DNA from: Nymphaea colorata
Taxonomy: Eukaryota; Streptophyta; Magnoliopsida; Nymphaeales; Nymphaeaceae
Assembly: GCF_008831285.2 (NCBI RefSeq)
Contig: NC_045141.1
Span: 24,847,315-24,911,314 of the forward strand
DNA length: 64,000 bases
Direction: 5' to 3'
This document shows positions 48,201 to 61,209 of the stretch, in pieces. Under the pieces are notes generated by a model, which was not told where the DNA came from, made no database searches, and saw only the letters and a program-made list of their open reading frames with translations. The stretch's first letter is position 1. Each line of letters starts with the position of its first letter. Position numbers and translations under genes: made by a program.

Positions 48201-50477
48201 GAAAATCTAATAGATCACCCATCCCCTTATATCTGGCTGGCTTGCTGGTGGGAGCCTCTCTGATTGGCTCAGCTGCAGCGTTTATGAAAGCTGGCCCTTC
48301 TGCATTGATGTCTGCAGTAGCAAAGTCAGGATTTACTGCAGCATTCACATTGATATTTGTTTCAGAGATTGGTGATAAAGTGAGTTGTCTTGTACATGTT
48401 GTTCAATGTTGTTCTTGTTTAGTGCTTTTCTTCTACAGTAGGCTTTGTCCTCAATACATTTCATAGTCTTTAATCTGTTTGTTCATTCTTTTGTAAATTG
48501 TATTTCAGTTTCTCTGAGTTTGTGTACATGATGGATCCAGAATAATTTTGTCATTTGCTTAGTTGATGGTTTCATTGTTTACCTTCCTTTCAACTCCTCA
48601 CATTGTTGTGTCAAATTCTGTAGAAGAATATGTTGACAGTGATAGGTGTATTGACGTGGCGATTAGAGTCCCTTGCTCTAATTCCCATGGAAGATCAAAG
48701 AATACTAAAAAGCAAAGTGACTGAAGAAAAGAAGGAAAGGAATGTAAAGCAGCAAAGTAATTATGTCTAAACTTTCGTTAAAGTTTCAACGAATGTAAAC
48801 AAAAAAAAGAAAAAACATGCCCTTTAAATAGGGCTCTATGCAGATTGGATCCATGGATCCAAGAAATAAAATAAATGGATAAGTGAGGATCCAAACTTAA
48901 TAATTTAATGAAACAAATAAAAGTGGGTCCCTTCTAAGATCCAGACTAAATAGATTAGGCCTACATCACGCATTAAGTTTCTGAAGTTTACTGCCCTGGC
49001 CAGAAGCTCATATATTGTGTCGAATACTAGATGACATGCATTTACTTGCTCCTCCATAGAGTTGACACCAACCTGTTTAACTTTTCTATGTAGCTATAGC
49101 TAGAGCCTAGATATAGTTAAATTTTTATAAATAATCTATTATTGCAAAATTCCAAGTTAAACATGAAATGTACATTTAACAGCTAATGATGAAGAATGAA
49201 CTGTTGCTTCTATAGGTTCATATGATTGTAATATTGGGCCTTCTTTATCAGATTTTGTTCCTTTTTACCAAGAACATTACCATCATGCTGGTAGTTGCAG
49301 TTGAAAACATTGGTTTGATGTTTTAGATTTGTATTTTTTTTATGGAAATTGAATCTAATACTTACAATTAAGCAGTAATTTTATTAATTTTTCCTGAAAC
49401 TGTAATCAAATTAAGAAAGCGAAGTGTAGGAAACCCCTAAGAAGCCCACAGCTACAAGTTAGGAGCATAGGATGAGGATGCGCCCAAATGCATAGTTACG
49501 GCAAGATTAATTGATTTGTAGGATGATTCTTTTGAATCCTTGACTAATTTTTTATTGAAGACATAATGTATCCAAGTTTAGACATTACAAACATGATGTA
49601 CTATTTGATTTATGTAAACGCTCCTACTACGTTGATGCAATCTCAGTTCTTTCATGTGTGAGATGTTTTTTCTTTTTCATCACCATTTCCATATTTTGCT
49701 TGCCAGAAGGAGCAGATTGCAGCTTAGGCATCATGTGTTTCCTTTTGTATTTGATGGGTCTGAAGTGATGGTCTAATCCCTTTTTTGATTTTGGGGGGCC
49801 ATACATGACTGATCATCTGTAGCAGGCCTGAATCCTTATTGCTTGCTTTCATGACCTGTTGTCTATAAGCTCTTCAGTACATGGAGGACCAAAAATGACC
49901 TTAACAGCTAATACTTCACGACGCTACTAACAATCATCGTACTTTTTTTGGGGGTACTTTCTCTCTGAACATCATTGTAGGCATGAAAAAAGTGAGAGAA
50001 ATGACTGGGAAAGCAATTTTACTATACCATTGCAGACATGGCATGGTACTATTGTTATGAATTGTTCTCTCAGCATGGATGTTGGACTGGGTAATATTTC
50101 AGCAGTACCATAATGTAGCTATGTCCTGAACAATTAAGAACATGATCAGAGACTTCATGCATGGCTATTATTAACAACTTTCAATTGTTATGTTCCATAA
50201 AAGAACCACCATATGGAATGGCACCAGGAATGCAAATTGGGCTTTATTAGTTCTATGATCAACAACAGGCATTACTACATGCACCTTGGTCTATGTCATT
50301 AAAAGCGTTAGGTGCACATTTCCTGAGTGGAGCCTAGAGCTTCTTCATAAATCCAACAATTACATGCTGGACATAATCACAGCATGCATAGTGTTCTTGG
50401 ACACGTGTTCGAGGAATAATATGCATTCAAGAATTCAGTGTTCTTCTTATCAAACACCATGTAAATGTTATTATAAT

Positions 50478-50512
<35 letters not shown>

Positions 50513-53500
50513 CATGCATATATTCACATACATGAACACATATACTGTTGCATACAGTTACATAAAGAGGTTTAAAATAGAATATAATTTAATTAAATAC
50601 AAGGGGATGTAAATCCTCAGTATAATTATAGTTCATATTAACAATGCTTGTTAAAAATTATATTTTATTATATTTCAAATAAACAAAAAAAAGTATTAAG
50701 AAGATAATGCATATACATGAAAGTTGAAAACTTAAAATGACATAATATATTCAATGCATTATAGTATATGAATTATATAGGTACCCATGTGCATACGCAC
50801 ATATACTTTTAAATATTTAATACAAAATTACATGCAATAACAAACAAGTGAAAGCTGCACAAAAACAGAAGAGAAAAGAATCAAATCTGCCTCAAAAGAA
50901 GAGGAAACAAAGAATTAGAAAAAAGCTTGAAGCTTGCAACAAGAGAAGGCAAGGCTATTGAGTGCTTAGGCGAACCTAGGCATTTTCAAGTGGTGGGTTG
51001 GTTTAGGTGAGCAGGCAGTAGGCATAAGCCCATGTAGGCAAGCTTTTTACAACGTAGACCTTGGTTACTGCAGGCAGCAAATAAATAATGTTTTCTGCAT
51101 AAAGCATCATTTGGTAGTTGGCTGAAGGGGCCTAGTTATATTTGCCTTTTACTCGGTAGTGAACTCTGCAATTAAAGTGTAGAGCTTATGGCATAGGTAA
51201 CTTTTTCTTTTTGTTTTTGCAGACATTTTTCATTGCAGCTCTTCTGGCGATGCAATACAGGAAAGGGCTGGTGTGTGGCTTCTCTTCTTTGAGCCTTTCA
51301 ATATCTTCTTACTACAAATTAGCCTTTTTTTCCTGTCCTTGTCAAGTTCCTTCTTTGGCTATCATTTCAAACCTTGAAGTTTCATTGTCTTCCATTGGTG
51401 AAGCATGCGTTACATTTGGCAATTGCTTGACTACAAAATTTAATTTCACTTCTTTTCCTTCTTCTTGGGAAAAAAGGATTCCATTTTACTGTGCTTTAAG
51501 GCTAAGAACAAAGGTCATTTTGAGGTTGTTCTGAATCATCCCTAAAATTTTGCTTCTCCAAGTACCCTTTGGGTCCATGATTTCTGACCTTCTGAAGTTT
51601 CCTTGTGATAGTGCTAGAGAAAAGTGCCCTCCTTGCTGTAAACCTGTTGCTATGATCTTTTACCTCATAGAGACTGAAAAAATTATGCTGCTTGTTATTT
51701 CACAGGTCAGTTTATTCAGTTTGGGATATGATACAATAAATTATATAGAAGAACACGTCTAAATTACATTTTGGTTTTTCTTTAATGATTATCATGACAT
51801 AAACTTGATATGGTTAGTGGAAGTTCATGGTACCAAAAGCTGAAACATGTTTTTTGTGAGACAATCTACTGATCTAGCAAATTAATGCTTTTGGGCCTTC
51901 AGTTAACTATGGAAAAGTGCAAACCTAAAATCAAATGGATTTGTTATATTCAGTGTTGAAACATGATTGATGACATGGGGCTATCATTCTTATTCTTTTT
52001 TAGTGCATCTTTGCTTCAATGTGCAGGTCCTATTAGGATCAATGCTTGCACTCTCACTTATGACAGTACTTTCTGTGGTGATTGGTCTAATTTTTCATTC
52101 AGTACCAGCCCAGTTTCAGACAAGTAAGCTCTACTAGTACTGGTACTATATGATTTCATTTTGTTCTATTTATAAATGGTCATGGCCTTTCACTCATGCA
52201 AGTACTTTTGAGAATCTGAGATCCTCATTAAGTTTGAATTATAAGTGACTTTTTGTCTAAAAGTGCATATGTTGCATAATGCGGCTGAGAAATATTAGTA
52301 GTGATTCTCCTTTCTGTTTCTTACAGCTCTGCCAATAGGTGAATTTGCTGCAATAGCTCTTCTGTTGTTTTTTGGTGTCACATCCATTAAAAATGCGTGG
52401 GAGCTTCCATCTGATGTTGTAAAGAGGACGGGCAATGATTCCCCTGAACTGGGAGAGTTTGTTGAAGCAGAGGAGCTAGTGAAAGAAAAGGTTAGCCTTT
52501 TGATATGTATCCATTTCCCTGTGTATTCATGAATTCATAGATTTGAAAATGAATATGTTTATATATTTATTTATTTAAAGTTTTTATGACTTTGTACTTT
52601 TTCATATGAAGTTTCTGCTGATTTGAAATCCTTTAGCTCAAGGTTGCGTTCTTGTCTTTCAAGGCCTTAATGCACATCATGTGGATCTCAATTAACCTTG
52701 CACGCCACTTTATAGTTTATACTGAACTACTTCAACCTGGACCTTGCTCTTCCTCTACATGGGCAAGATGATGATCCTGAGGACTGTCGTCTGCAAAATA
52801 GTGATAGCAGGTTTAGTTGCCTGCTGAAGTCAGAGTATATAAGTATGAAAGATTTCTGGGCATGCTAATAACATTGTAAGTACGAGTATGGCATTTCTTA
52901 GAGTTGGCAGCATTGAATATTTATCAGTCAGTAGAATACCTTTTCCTTCCTTGCCACACCAAGGTCCAGCAAGCAACTCATTCTTTACCCTTACAATCTT
53001 CTGGAGAAAATTGGCCTTTTTATCAGTTTAACCTAATGTCATGAAATGATTCAATACATACTTCATATCTATGCAGTTTGTTTTCTTTCTTTCCTCCCTC
53101 TCTCATGCGTGAGAGAAACAAGGTCAAACACAAAATTTGTGCAGTTATTTATCTTTTTTCCTATTAGGTACATTCAATCATCTTTATTTTTGCCTGGAAA
53201 TTTATTTCTCAACTATTTGTCCTTGGGTCCCACATCAGACCCTTATGGCTGTAATGGAACCAGGTATATGGTATAGAAAAGCTAGAAGATCTGATTTTTC
53301 TGCATCTATCTTAAATGCTTTCTTTATGCTCAATCTTCTCCATGTATCTCTTTTACCTGCTCTTCACCATCAACAGCATACCTTTTATTTGTTTACCTAT
53401 TTATTTCATTTTCTGGCCTTGTCTGTCAGAAATCCTTTATTAGTTGAAGAGGGTAATTGATTAAGGTGTTACCTTGCATTCACTTACTAGAGACTTAACG

Positions 53501-54174
53501 CTCTTTGTGCTTCCTGTTTTGGGAAACCAGGTATCAGCTAATTACTTCCTCGTGGAAGGCTTACTAGTTTTTGATTTTTCAGGTGGCAAAGAGGTTGACA
53601 AATCCATTTGAGATTGTGTGGAAGTCCTTCAGCCTCGTTTTTTTTGCGGTAAGTGCTCACCTTGACAAAATTGAGCTCAAATAACAGGTTTCATTTGAGC
53701 ATATTGCTTTGACCGGATTTGATCCTTCAAAATCTAACGTGGTGCAAAAACACTGAACAGGAGTGGGGTGACAGGTCAATGCTGGCCACCATAGCACTGG
53801 GTGCAGCACAGGTTTGCTTTCTTGATCATTTTATTTGGCCTTGCACCTGGAAGCATGTTCTCACTATAGCCTGTAACTATGCAGTCCCCCTGGGGTGTGG
53901 CTAGTGGAGCCATTGCTGGACATCTAGTTGCAACATCACTGGCAGTTGTTGGAGGAGCATTTCTTGCCAATTATATTTCAGAGAAGCTGGTAAGGAAAAC
54001 AATTTCTATGTTTTTATCTCATTGTCCTGTCTATTTTAAAGAAATTTCTTGAAGACAGTTGCAATTATGTGACATTAATGTTCTTTTCCTCTATAACTTG
54101 GTGATCAGGTTGGCTATTTGGGCGGAGGATTGTTCCTCGGTTTTGCTGTAGCAACACTCATGGGAGTCTTCTGA
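45229..54174 (+). CDS. PAM71: PAM71 / GDT1-like protein 1, chloroplastic Mn/Ca transporter
   Basis: A UPF0016/GDT1-family cation exchanger of the thylakoid membrane that supplies Mn2+ (and Ca2+) for the oxygen-evolving complex of photosystem II. Ten coding exons join in phase: 45229-45373, 46506-46668, 48199-48379, 51223-51270, 52027-52123, 52327-52490, 53583-53648, 53761-53811, 53885-53989 and 54109-54174, giving about 361 residues, close to the known plant length. The N-terminus is Ser/Pro-rich and transit-like. The two family signatures are SEIGDKTFF (about 158-166) and AEWGDRSML (about 288-296), each opening a three-helix half. The acidic linker ELGEFVEAEELVKEK separates the halves. The PAM71 rather than CMT1 subtype is chosen from the linker and from SVPAQFQTTLPIGEFAA, which match my recollection of At1g64150. 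The donor of exon 1 (TTCC|GTGAGT) is strong. Confidence 0.94.
50480..50511. repeat. (CA)16 microsatellite in a PAM71 intron
   Basis: A perfect CA run followed by TGCATGCATA, inside the 2.8-kb intron between exons ending at 48379 and starting at 51223. The surrounding DNA is very AT-rich. Confidence 0.95.
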
Positions 54175-55979
54175 GTTTATTGGATCAATTCCAGTCATCG
54201 AGGTTTTGGAGATTTAACTTTCCTTAGTAGAGCGCACAATGATGTCCACTGGTAGATGTGCATCAGAATGTCCATCCAGTGCAAAATGTTGTTCACTACT
54301 TGTAGCTCACACATCAACTAGGTTTTCGAGAGCATGATTCAAAGATCTCAATTCCCAGTTTCTGATTTTTAAAGGCAGCAGTTTTGGCTCTTCTTTTCCG
54401 TATAAAATGTAATCTGTATATTCACGAGAACAATTGCTGCTCTGTTAAGTAGAAATTTGCTTGTTTAATATTCAGGCATGTAGTGATGTAGGTGCTATGT
54501 TATCCGAATGCTGATGAATTGTGGTCGAGAGTGTGACCCTTCTCCGTCTCTACCTCGCTCTTTCCGTTGAGTTCCCTCTTCTCTTAAAGCCAAAAGATTA
54601 GATTGCTCGCGTGGAGTTGTTTCAATTTGTGATATTAAGGCGGAAGTTTAAGTTTTAGTCCTAAATCTGATTTTCCAAAGTGCCCATAAATGAAACCATG
54701 ACTACACCTGAACTTTTGACGTCAACAACAGTGGAATCATGACTACACTTGATCTTTCGATGGCTATATTCCTCCCTCCCTTGTCCTTTTTGGCCGGAGC
54801 GTACCGATATAGTACTGGGTTTCACGGTTCTCTCCCCACTTTACAGCACCCGAGATCATATCGGTCGGTTCTTGGCACCCTTACCACCATGTCTTAGCTG
54901 TGTTAAGTAGAGTGCAGCATTTTTTTTTCATTTACTCGCCTCTGGTATCTAATATGCAGCTGGTTTGCGATTCTCCATTGCAGGTTTCAAATATTTGATA
55001 TTGTGAGACAAATTGACCAGTTGGCAGCTTTTTCGCTCTCCTATTCTGATCTCAAACGTCATGAAATTTGTGGTCCGCTTAAGTTTATACTTTTTAAGTC
55101 CAATTCGCAAAGAGGGAGGTGAAGAAACATTTCGTGGATATTCTTTTCAAACAAAGCAAATTTGTTTTCATTCTTGCAATTTTCTAAAATTAAGTTGCGC
55201 TTGATTTAGTATAACTATTCATAAGCTAAAACACTCTCTCTCTGCGAACACGATAGGGACCTTCCTGTGCAATGGTAACCTCCTCTATTTTCACCACAGT
55301 CAAACCATTTTTATTATCACCCACATACTTTTTCCCTATTCTTCCTCACTGTACACATGAATATTTTTTTTAGGAGACTGAAGTGAGATCTGATGCTTTA
55401 CAAAGATGATATCATGAGAAAACGAGAAACCATGCTTGGTTGAACGGATAAGCAACTGTGGTTTCAACTTTCTTGGTTTAGCTTGCTCACTTTCTTCTTT
55501 TCCCGTGAACGACGTAAGAAAAAGTAAACGTAAGATAATGCTGTCTTTGGATTAATTATAACTCAGTGATGTATTTTCGTTCGTATTTTGCGCATGCACT
55601 TGCTTTTACACTTTTTCGTGCGAAATACACTTTAACGCGAACCTTTCTTTATCCCAAATTGTAGCGCAGAAACTAAACAAAAGTAAAAAGAGGTGTCATT
55701 TTCAAGAACTAAACAGGGAGTGGTGGGTGAATAAAGAGGTAATTCAATGCTCGTTAGGTTGAATTTCAAATTTCAAGTGAGTTTTAAGGCAGTGACCTTG
55801 AATTTGGTTTAGATATCGCCTGCGTTGCCCTTACTCTTTTTTCGTGCTTTCCTTTTTGTCCCTTTTCCCGGTTGAATCGAGCAACATCGAGGAGGTGGTT
55901 GGATGGTGACGGTGGCGCCTCCTGGCCAAAGACCTCATGGCTGTTCCATTTGTTCGCTGATTCTTCACTGAGTTGGGAC
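54175..55979. other. PAM71 3' region and NF-YC upstream DNA
   Basis: The first 300 bases are the likely PAM71 3' untranslated region. Beyond that no ORF with gene character is visible. From about 55830 the sequence becomes GC-richer towards the putative NF-YC leader. No clear TATA box was found. Confidence 0.5.
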
Positions 55980-55996
55980 CACTCTCTCTCTCCCTC

Positions 55997-56027
<31 letters not shown>

Positions 56028-59000
56028 CTGCAGATACAAACAACAGGAGTTCGTCTACCAAGATCGTTGGCTTCACGCGTCGAAACCTCAGCCGCTGCCC
56101 CTCCTCTCCAACATTATCCATCCATCCAATTGGAAGATTTTCGCTTGTCACTGATTCCCCTCCCGCTCTACATATACTCATCCATTCCCTCCCCTTGAAG
56201 GTGGGCATATTCTCCCTCCCTCCCCCCCTCTGTCTCTATTTCTGTGTCTATACCCAAGTACTAAAACGTTGGTTTGGTCCTCGTTTGTTACTTGGGTCCT
56301 TTGGACTTTTACTGATCTAGGGTTGCTGTTTCTCTGGTTACGTTAAGGATCATGATTCTTAGAATGATATGCGTGAGAATGGTTTAGGCTTTGTGAAGAG
56401 TAGTTCCATGGTTCATATTTTCGTCCGTCTTCAGATTGGTGCTGGCTGCTTTGACTTATATTAATCTGGCGTTACTTTTTTTGTTTGTGGTGGATTTTCC
56501 TTTTATCCCCGTTGCCCTGTGGGGCCTTATACAGAGACTGAACTGGGTTTGGTCTTTCTAGGGTTTGTGTGTTGTTTATACGGAGATTTTTGATTTGCAG
56601 AGTTTTTATCATCTTATTTTTATTCTTCTTCGAGGAGTTCCCCCGGCAAATTCACATGCCATCTCCTTGTCAGCGTTTCTTGGTGGGTTTCTACAAATTT
56701 TGGAGTTGTGATTCGTTCCTTTGTGTCGGGGAGACGATACATTTGGTAAACCTTATGGCGGTAGGCATTATGCATCATCTGGCTGGATGTTGGAAATCTG
56801 ATAATGGTGTTGGTTACTTGTGGATCTTCCTGCTTGGAACAATTTGAATCGGGAAGCTCATTTGGAGGGCCTTTGTGGTTTGAGTTGTATATCATTATAA
56901 GAATTTAGGGGAGACATCTCACAGTGGTAGTAGAACGCATAAAAATATTTTTCCCCTTGTAAGTTGGGCACGGTTCATGCATTTGTCCGTCTTGAGTTTT
57001 CCTCGATATTTTTGATGAACTTTCTGTTTCTATAGAAGCGGTCAGTTACATGTCAACTTTGCATGGGAGCAGTATTTGTGTTGTTGTAAAAAATATAGGT
57101 GATCCTCAGTATCTCGTGGTGTATCACAGTCCACGAGTAGGAACAGGTTTGCGTAGTTTGAGGCCAAGGTGAGAAGAATCATCTTACTTGTAGATGGTTG
57201 GAGAAAGATGGGCTTGACCTCTGGCTAGTGAAATGAACTGGTATATGGTATCACTGATGTACATGGAGAGGTGATACTAAGTAGTCTAAGTCGTGGAAAC
57301 CTATTTCTATAGTTGGAAGTCCTTGTTTTGCTGTATTTGTTCTCAGAGCATTGAAGGAACTGGAGGACAAAGCTGTTCTTCCCCTTGTTAAATCAACTGA
57401 TCACAATGTATATTGATAAGTGATCACGTTGTGTATAAGGGCAAAAGGAGTGTTGAAGGAGCTGGGTGAAGAAGCTCTTCTTCCTCTTGTTGAATCAACT
57501 CTTTGGGTTATATATTGCTAATTGTTCACACGAAAATGTTGTAGGAAGAATGTTGAAGAATCTGGGGGAAGAAACACTTCTTCCCCTTGTTGTATCAACT
57601 CTTCACAATGCATAATTGCTAAGTGATCACTTGAATAAATTATATATAAGGGCGTGGGGGATGGAGGTCATATCATTTATAGCAGCTGCAGGTTGTCCAG
57701 TTTCAGACAGGTTTTTGCCGGAACAGAAAAATGATCTAAAATGGAAAAATAAGAGCATATCCCCCCTTAAAATCATTGATATCATTGATATATTTTTGTA
57801 GTAGTAATCAAAATGGTTTTACATATCTTTTCTTTCAAACAATTTAGGTAAAACCTTTATTTTTTTATTTGCCAAAAATGACCTAGATTTTGATTATTTC
57901 GATTGTCAGAAAAAAAATACATTTCTGATATTATTCCTAGACTTTGTAAAACATCATATGGTGCGACACTAGATACCTTGACAAGATATTGTGGCTGATA
58001 TTGGTGACCCTGGTAGTTGGTTCTTGGTACTAATCAAGCACTGTTTTGGATTACTATCATATGTGTCAATACTATAATTGAAATTTGAAACTAATGCATG
58101 CTATAAGACTATTATACACCATAGTCATAAAAAAACCTGTGTTTTTCGAAAAAGGCCTGATAAAAATGTTAAAAACAATGAAAATGAAAAAAAAAACCCA
58201 TCTTTTCTCCTTTTTTTAAACTCTAAAATGTATGTTTTCTTGTTTTTACCAATTTTTTAGTTTTTTTCATTAATTTTTACTTTAAACTTTAAAATTTAGA
58301 ACTTAAGTAAGTTAAATTATTTATTTTCATTTCCATCATTACTAAAACACCATTTTATCAAGTTATTTTCTATGTTTCTTGTAAGCTTTTCATTTGTATT
58401 ACTTTTTCATAATTTTTAGAATTTTTTCCTTTTCTTAAAAAAATACCAAATTTTTTCCGAGAACTTCCCAAGTTTTTCAGCTTTGCCAAAAATTAACCGA
58501 GAAAAACCTTGCTGTTGAAAGTATATGAACGAATTTGTGACAATGTTACAGTTATACACTAAGTTATTCTACTTTTTATTTTTTGGCGGAACACTAGTAT
58601 AATTTCTGACAATATAGTGCATAGTAGTACAAGAAGGAGGTCACATTAGTTTCACAAAATCATATTCTATAAAATTTTGAATGTTGTATCTAAATTGTAT
58701 ATATTAAAGGCCTTTCCAATTGCATGTGTGTATTATGATAAGAAAAATACTGAACTTATAAGTTCCTATTATGTCTTTCTTTACTTTTTCAGAAAATCAA
58801 AAAAATTTTAGTGTTTCCTAGAATGGAACAAACACTTTCCAGGGAACTCTCAAGAAAAATCATAGCCTTAAATTGTCAACAATGATACTAGTGCTAATGA
58901 AAGCAATCTGTTGCATGGACTACTCAAACCATGAAAGAGGAAAAGGAATGAATTTTAAAGATCTTGGGCTAACTCTATGGAGCATAGGCAATATGTTCAC

Positions 59001-61209
59001 CAAATGATCTTTGTAGTTCTAAATACATTCGACTCAAGATATGGGCGAATAGGCACACCAGTAAACATAATTTCTATACTGGTGAGTGGTGACACTTTTG
59101 TTACTTCCAAACGCCAAAGTAATAAAAAAATTTATTTGGCAACTGCATGTGGACTGCTGAATGATCTTTTCTGTTTAGTGTTCTTGTAAGTTCCAACTAG
59201 AATTTCAAGCTAGGACTTTGATATGGGGAAATAACCCCATAGATTTGCTTTCGAAACTGTTTTTACCTTCTTGCTGACTGATGAAAGTTCAATAGCCTGT
59301 TACATACTACCTTTGCGTTTTTACCACTTCTGTTATTTTAAAAAGAATGTTGCACTAATTTTGTTGACGAAAAACATATTGATTACAGCCCATTCTTGAA
59401 TAATAAATAAGCCATTGTTTGTTAGCATGGCTCATTCAACTCATGGAGAAAGTGAAAGAGCTTTTAAATTCCTTGAAACCTTTAAAGCTGTTCACTTTAT
59501 CCAATCATTCTGCATGTAACTTATTGATGGGATTTACAACTATCTTCTTGCTACTTGAGGATGTGAGACCAAAAGATTAAAAATCCAAGGATGTTGATGG
59601 CCCTTCCCTGCTGGCATGTGGGGACACCATTCCGGGTTCATATTCTATTAAACAACTGTGATTATGAATAAATAACACTGTTATTTTTTCATGATTGTTT
59701 GAAATATAAAAGTGTAGAAATATATAAATCAATGGGGTTTGCCAGTGTTCTAGGTAGGATGTATCTTTTGTGATTAATAGAACAATAAGAAACTCAAATA
59801 GAAAAAAGAAAAATGGCCTGCAAGAAGTAGTAGATGCCAAAAATGAGGCAAATATTTGGACCTTTTCTTTGAGTGGGAAAGAATGGTTTTGATGGCAGAA
59901 TAAAGTACATTATTCTTATTTCACATAATGTGATATGCTGTCAGCTCTAAGTAGTAACGATCTTAAAATGGATGATCCAACTGATTGCATTTGAGGCATG
60001 ACCAATTTTGCTTGCATTCGTTATCAGTTTCTGTTTAAAATATGCTGCGTATTCTTCACAAAAAGCACCATAGTTTGTTTTTCCTTTTTCTCCTTTTTAC
60101 AGGACAAGTAAAGTATTTCAATGATGATATGGCCTTCACATTCTCATGTACTGCTAGGGAGGCATGTATAAGAAGTTATGTACATCAAGATTTAGTAGAA
60201 GTCACGAGTTGTCTTTTGAGCTCCAAGCTTGTGGTCGTATGAAGGCTTGCGCCTCATTCTGCTATTGCAATTCCAGATAGCAAAATGCATGTCTTTTGTA
60301 ACACATACGGCATCATACTTGTCACTGGTGTGGGCACACAATTGTATCTAAAGTGATCTGGAGATAGATGCTACATCATCACGATGTACTACAAAAAAAG
60401 CGTCTTGCTTTCTATATGTTAATACTTGTCTTTTGATTACTGATTTTGGAGTTTGACATCCGTGTTTACTTTTAGTCAACTATTAAGCTATTACTACATG
60501 TTAGTGTTCTGGAAAAAGCGCCCATTTATGCGAGAAATCATCGGTTTGAAGTTCATTGAAACAATTAACAAAGAAAATGAGAATGGAGATGAAGATGATG
60601 ATGAAATCATTGTACTGGCAACATTGATCAAGGGATGTTGGTCCTGAATTTTGATTTTTCAGCTTAGTGATTGCATATTTGTTTAAGCTGGTATCTACAT
60701 TTTCAATTGAATGACAGTGTCATAGTGGATGTGTTGGCACCTGCCAACCTTTTCTACCTTGATGTGTGGCCAGGAAGGAAACAAAGTGCATTGGCAGTTA
60801 TGTTGTGCAGCACTTTCTGATAAATTAGTTGATTTGCTTAGACCATCAATATGTAGTCTTCAGCCCTAGCTATGTGGTTTTTAACTTCTAGATAATTACC
60901 TCTAGGTTGTAGCTTTTTTTTTTCCTGCTGGAGTTTCTCTAATCTCTTAAATGTATGGCTGATGGTTCATCATCTTGCTGATATAATTTTTTTGTCATTT
61001 TCCATAAGTCATGTATAGTGAGATCTAGTTTCAAGCTTTTGTGATTTTTTTACTGCAATGAATTTGGTCTCAATCAATGGATAATACGTTTTTAGCTTTC
61101 CTGGAACCAACCCGTTCCATGTCAGCTTTACTTCATGCGTCCATATTGTATCTTCCGAGTTTTTTTGGCTTATTAGCGTAACTTGACGACAGGTGATACT
61201 TTTGCTCTA
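55980..61209 (+). promoter_or_regulatory. NF-YC 5' leader with a large inferred intron
   Basis: A pyrimidine-rich block with (GT)n at 56000-56027 leads to a donor-like TTGAAG|GTGGGC at 56200/56201. An acceptor GACGACAG ends at 61192, 17 bases before the NF-YC ATG. Together they suggest a 5-kb intron in the leader, a common arrangement in plant NF-YC genes. The intron contains a three-copy 100-bp repeat (57348-57652) and otherwise AT-rich DNA without gene-like frames. Additional untranslated exons inside are possible, for example after TTTTTACAG at 60101. Confidence 0.45.
57348..57652 (+). repeat. Three-copy tandem repeat of about 100 bp with coding-like phase
   Basis: Copies begin at 57348, 57450 and 57550. 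Each contains TTGAAG.A.CTGG..GA..AA.C, CTTCTTCC.CTTGTT and ATCAACT. In the same relative frame they read LKELEDKAVLPLVKST, LKELGEEALLPLVESTL and LKNLGEETLLPLVVSTL, each ending at a stop codon shortly afterwards. Substitutions are spread over all codon positions. The array sits in the inferred NF-YC leader intron. Confidence 0.75.

Noticed and set aside
55831..56320. Overlapping frames on both strands at the NF-YC leader
   Set aside because: They run through the (GT)n tract and lack any domain. The region is better explained as an untranslated leader.
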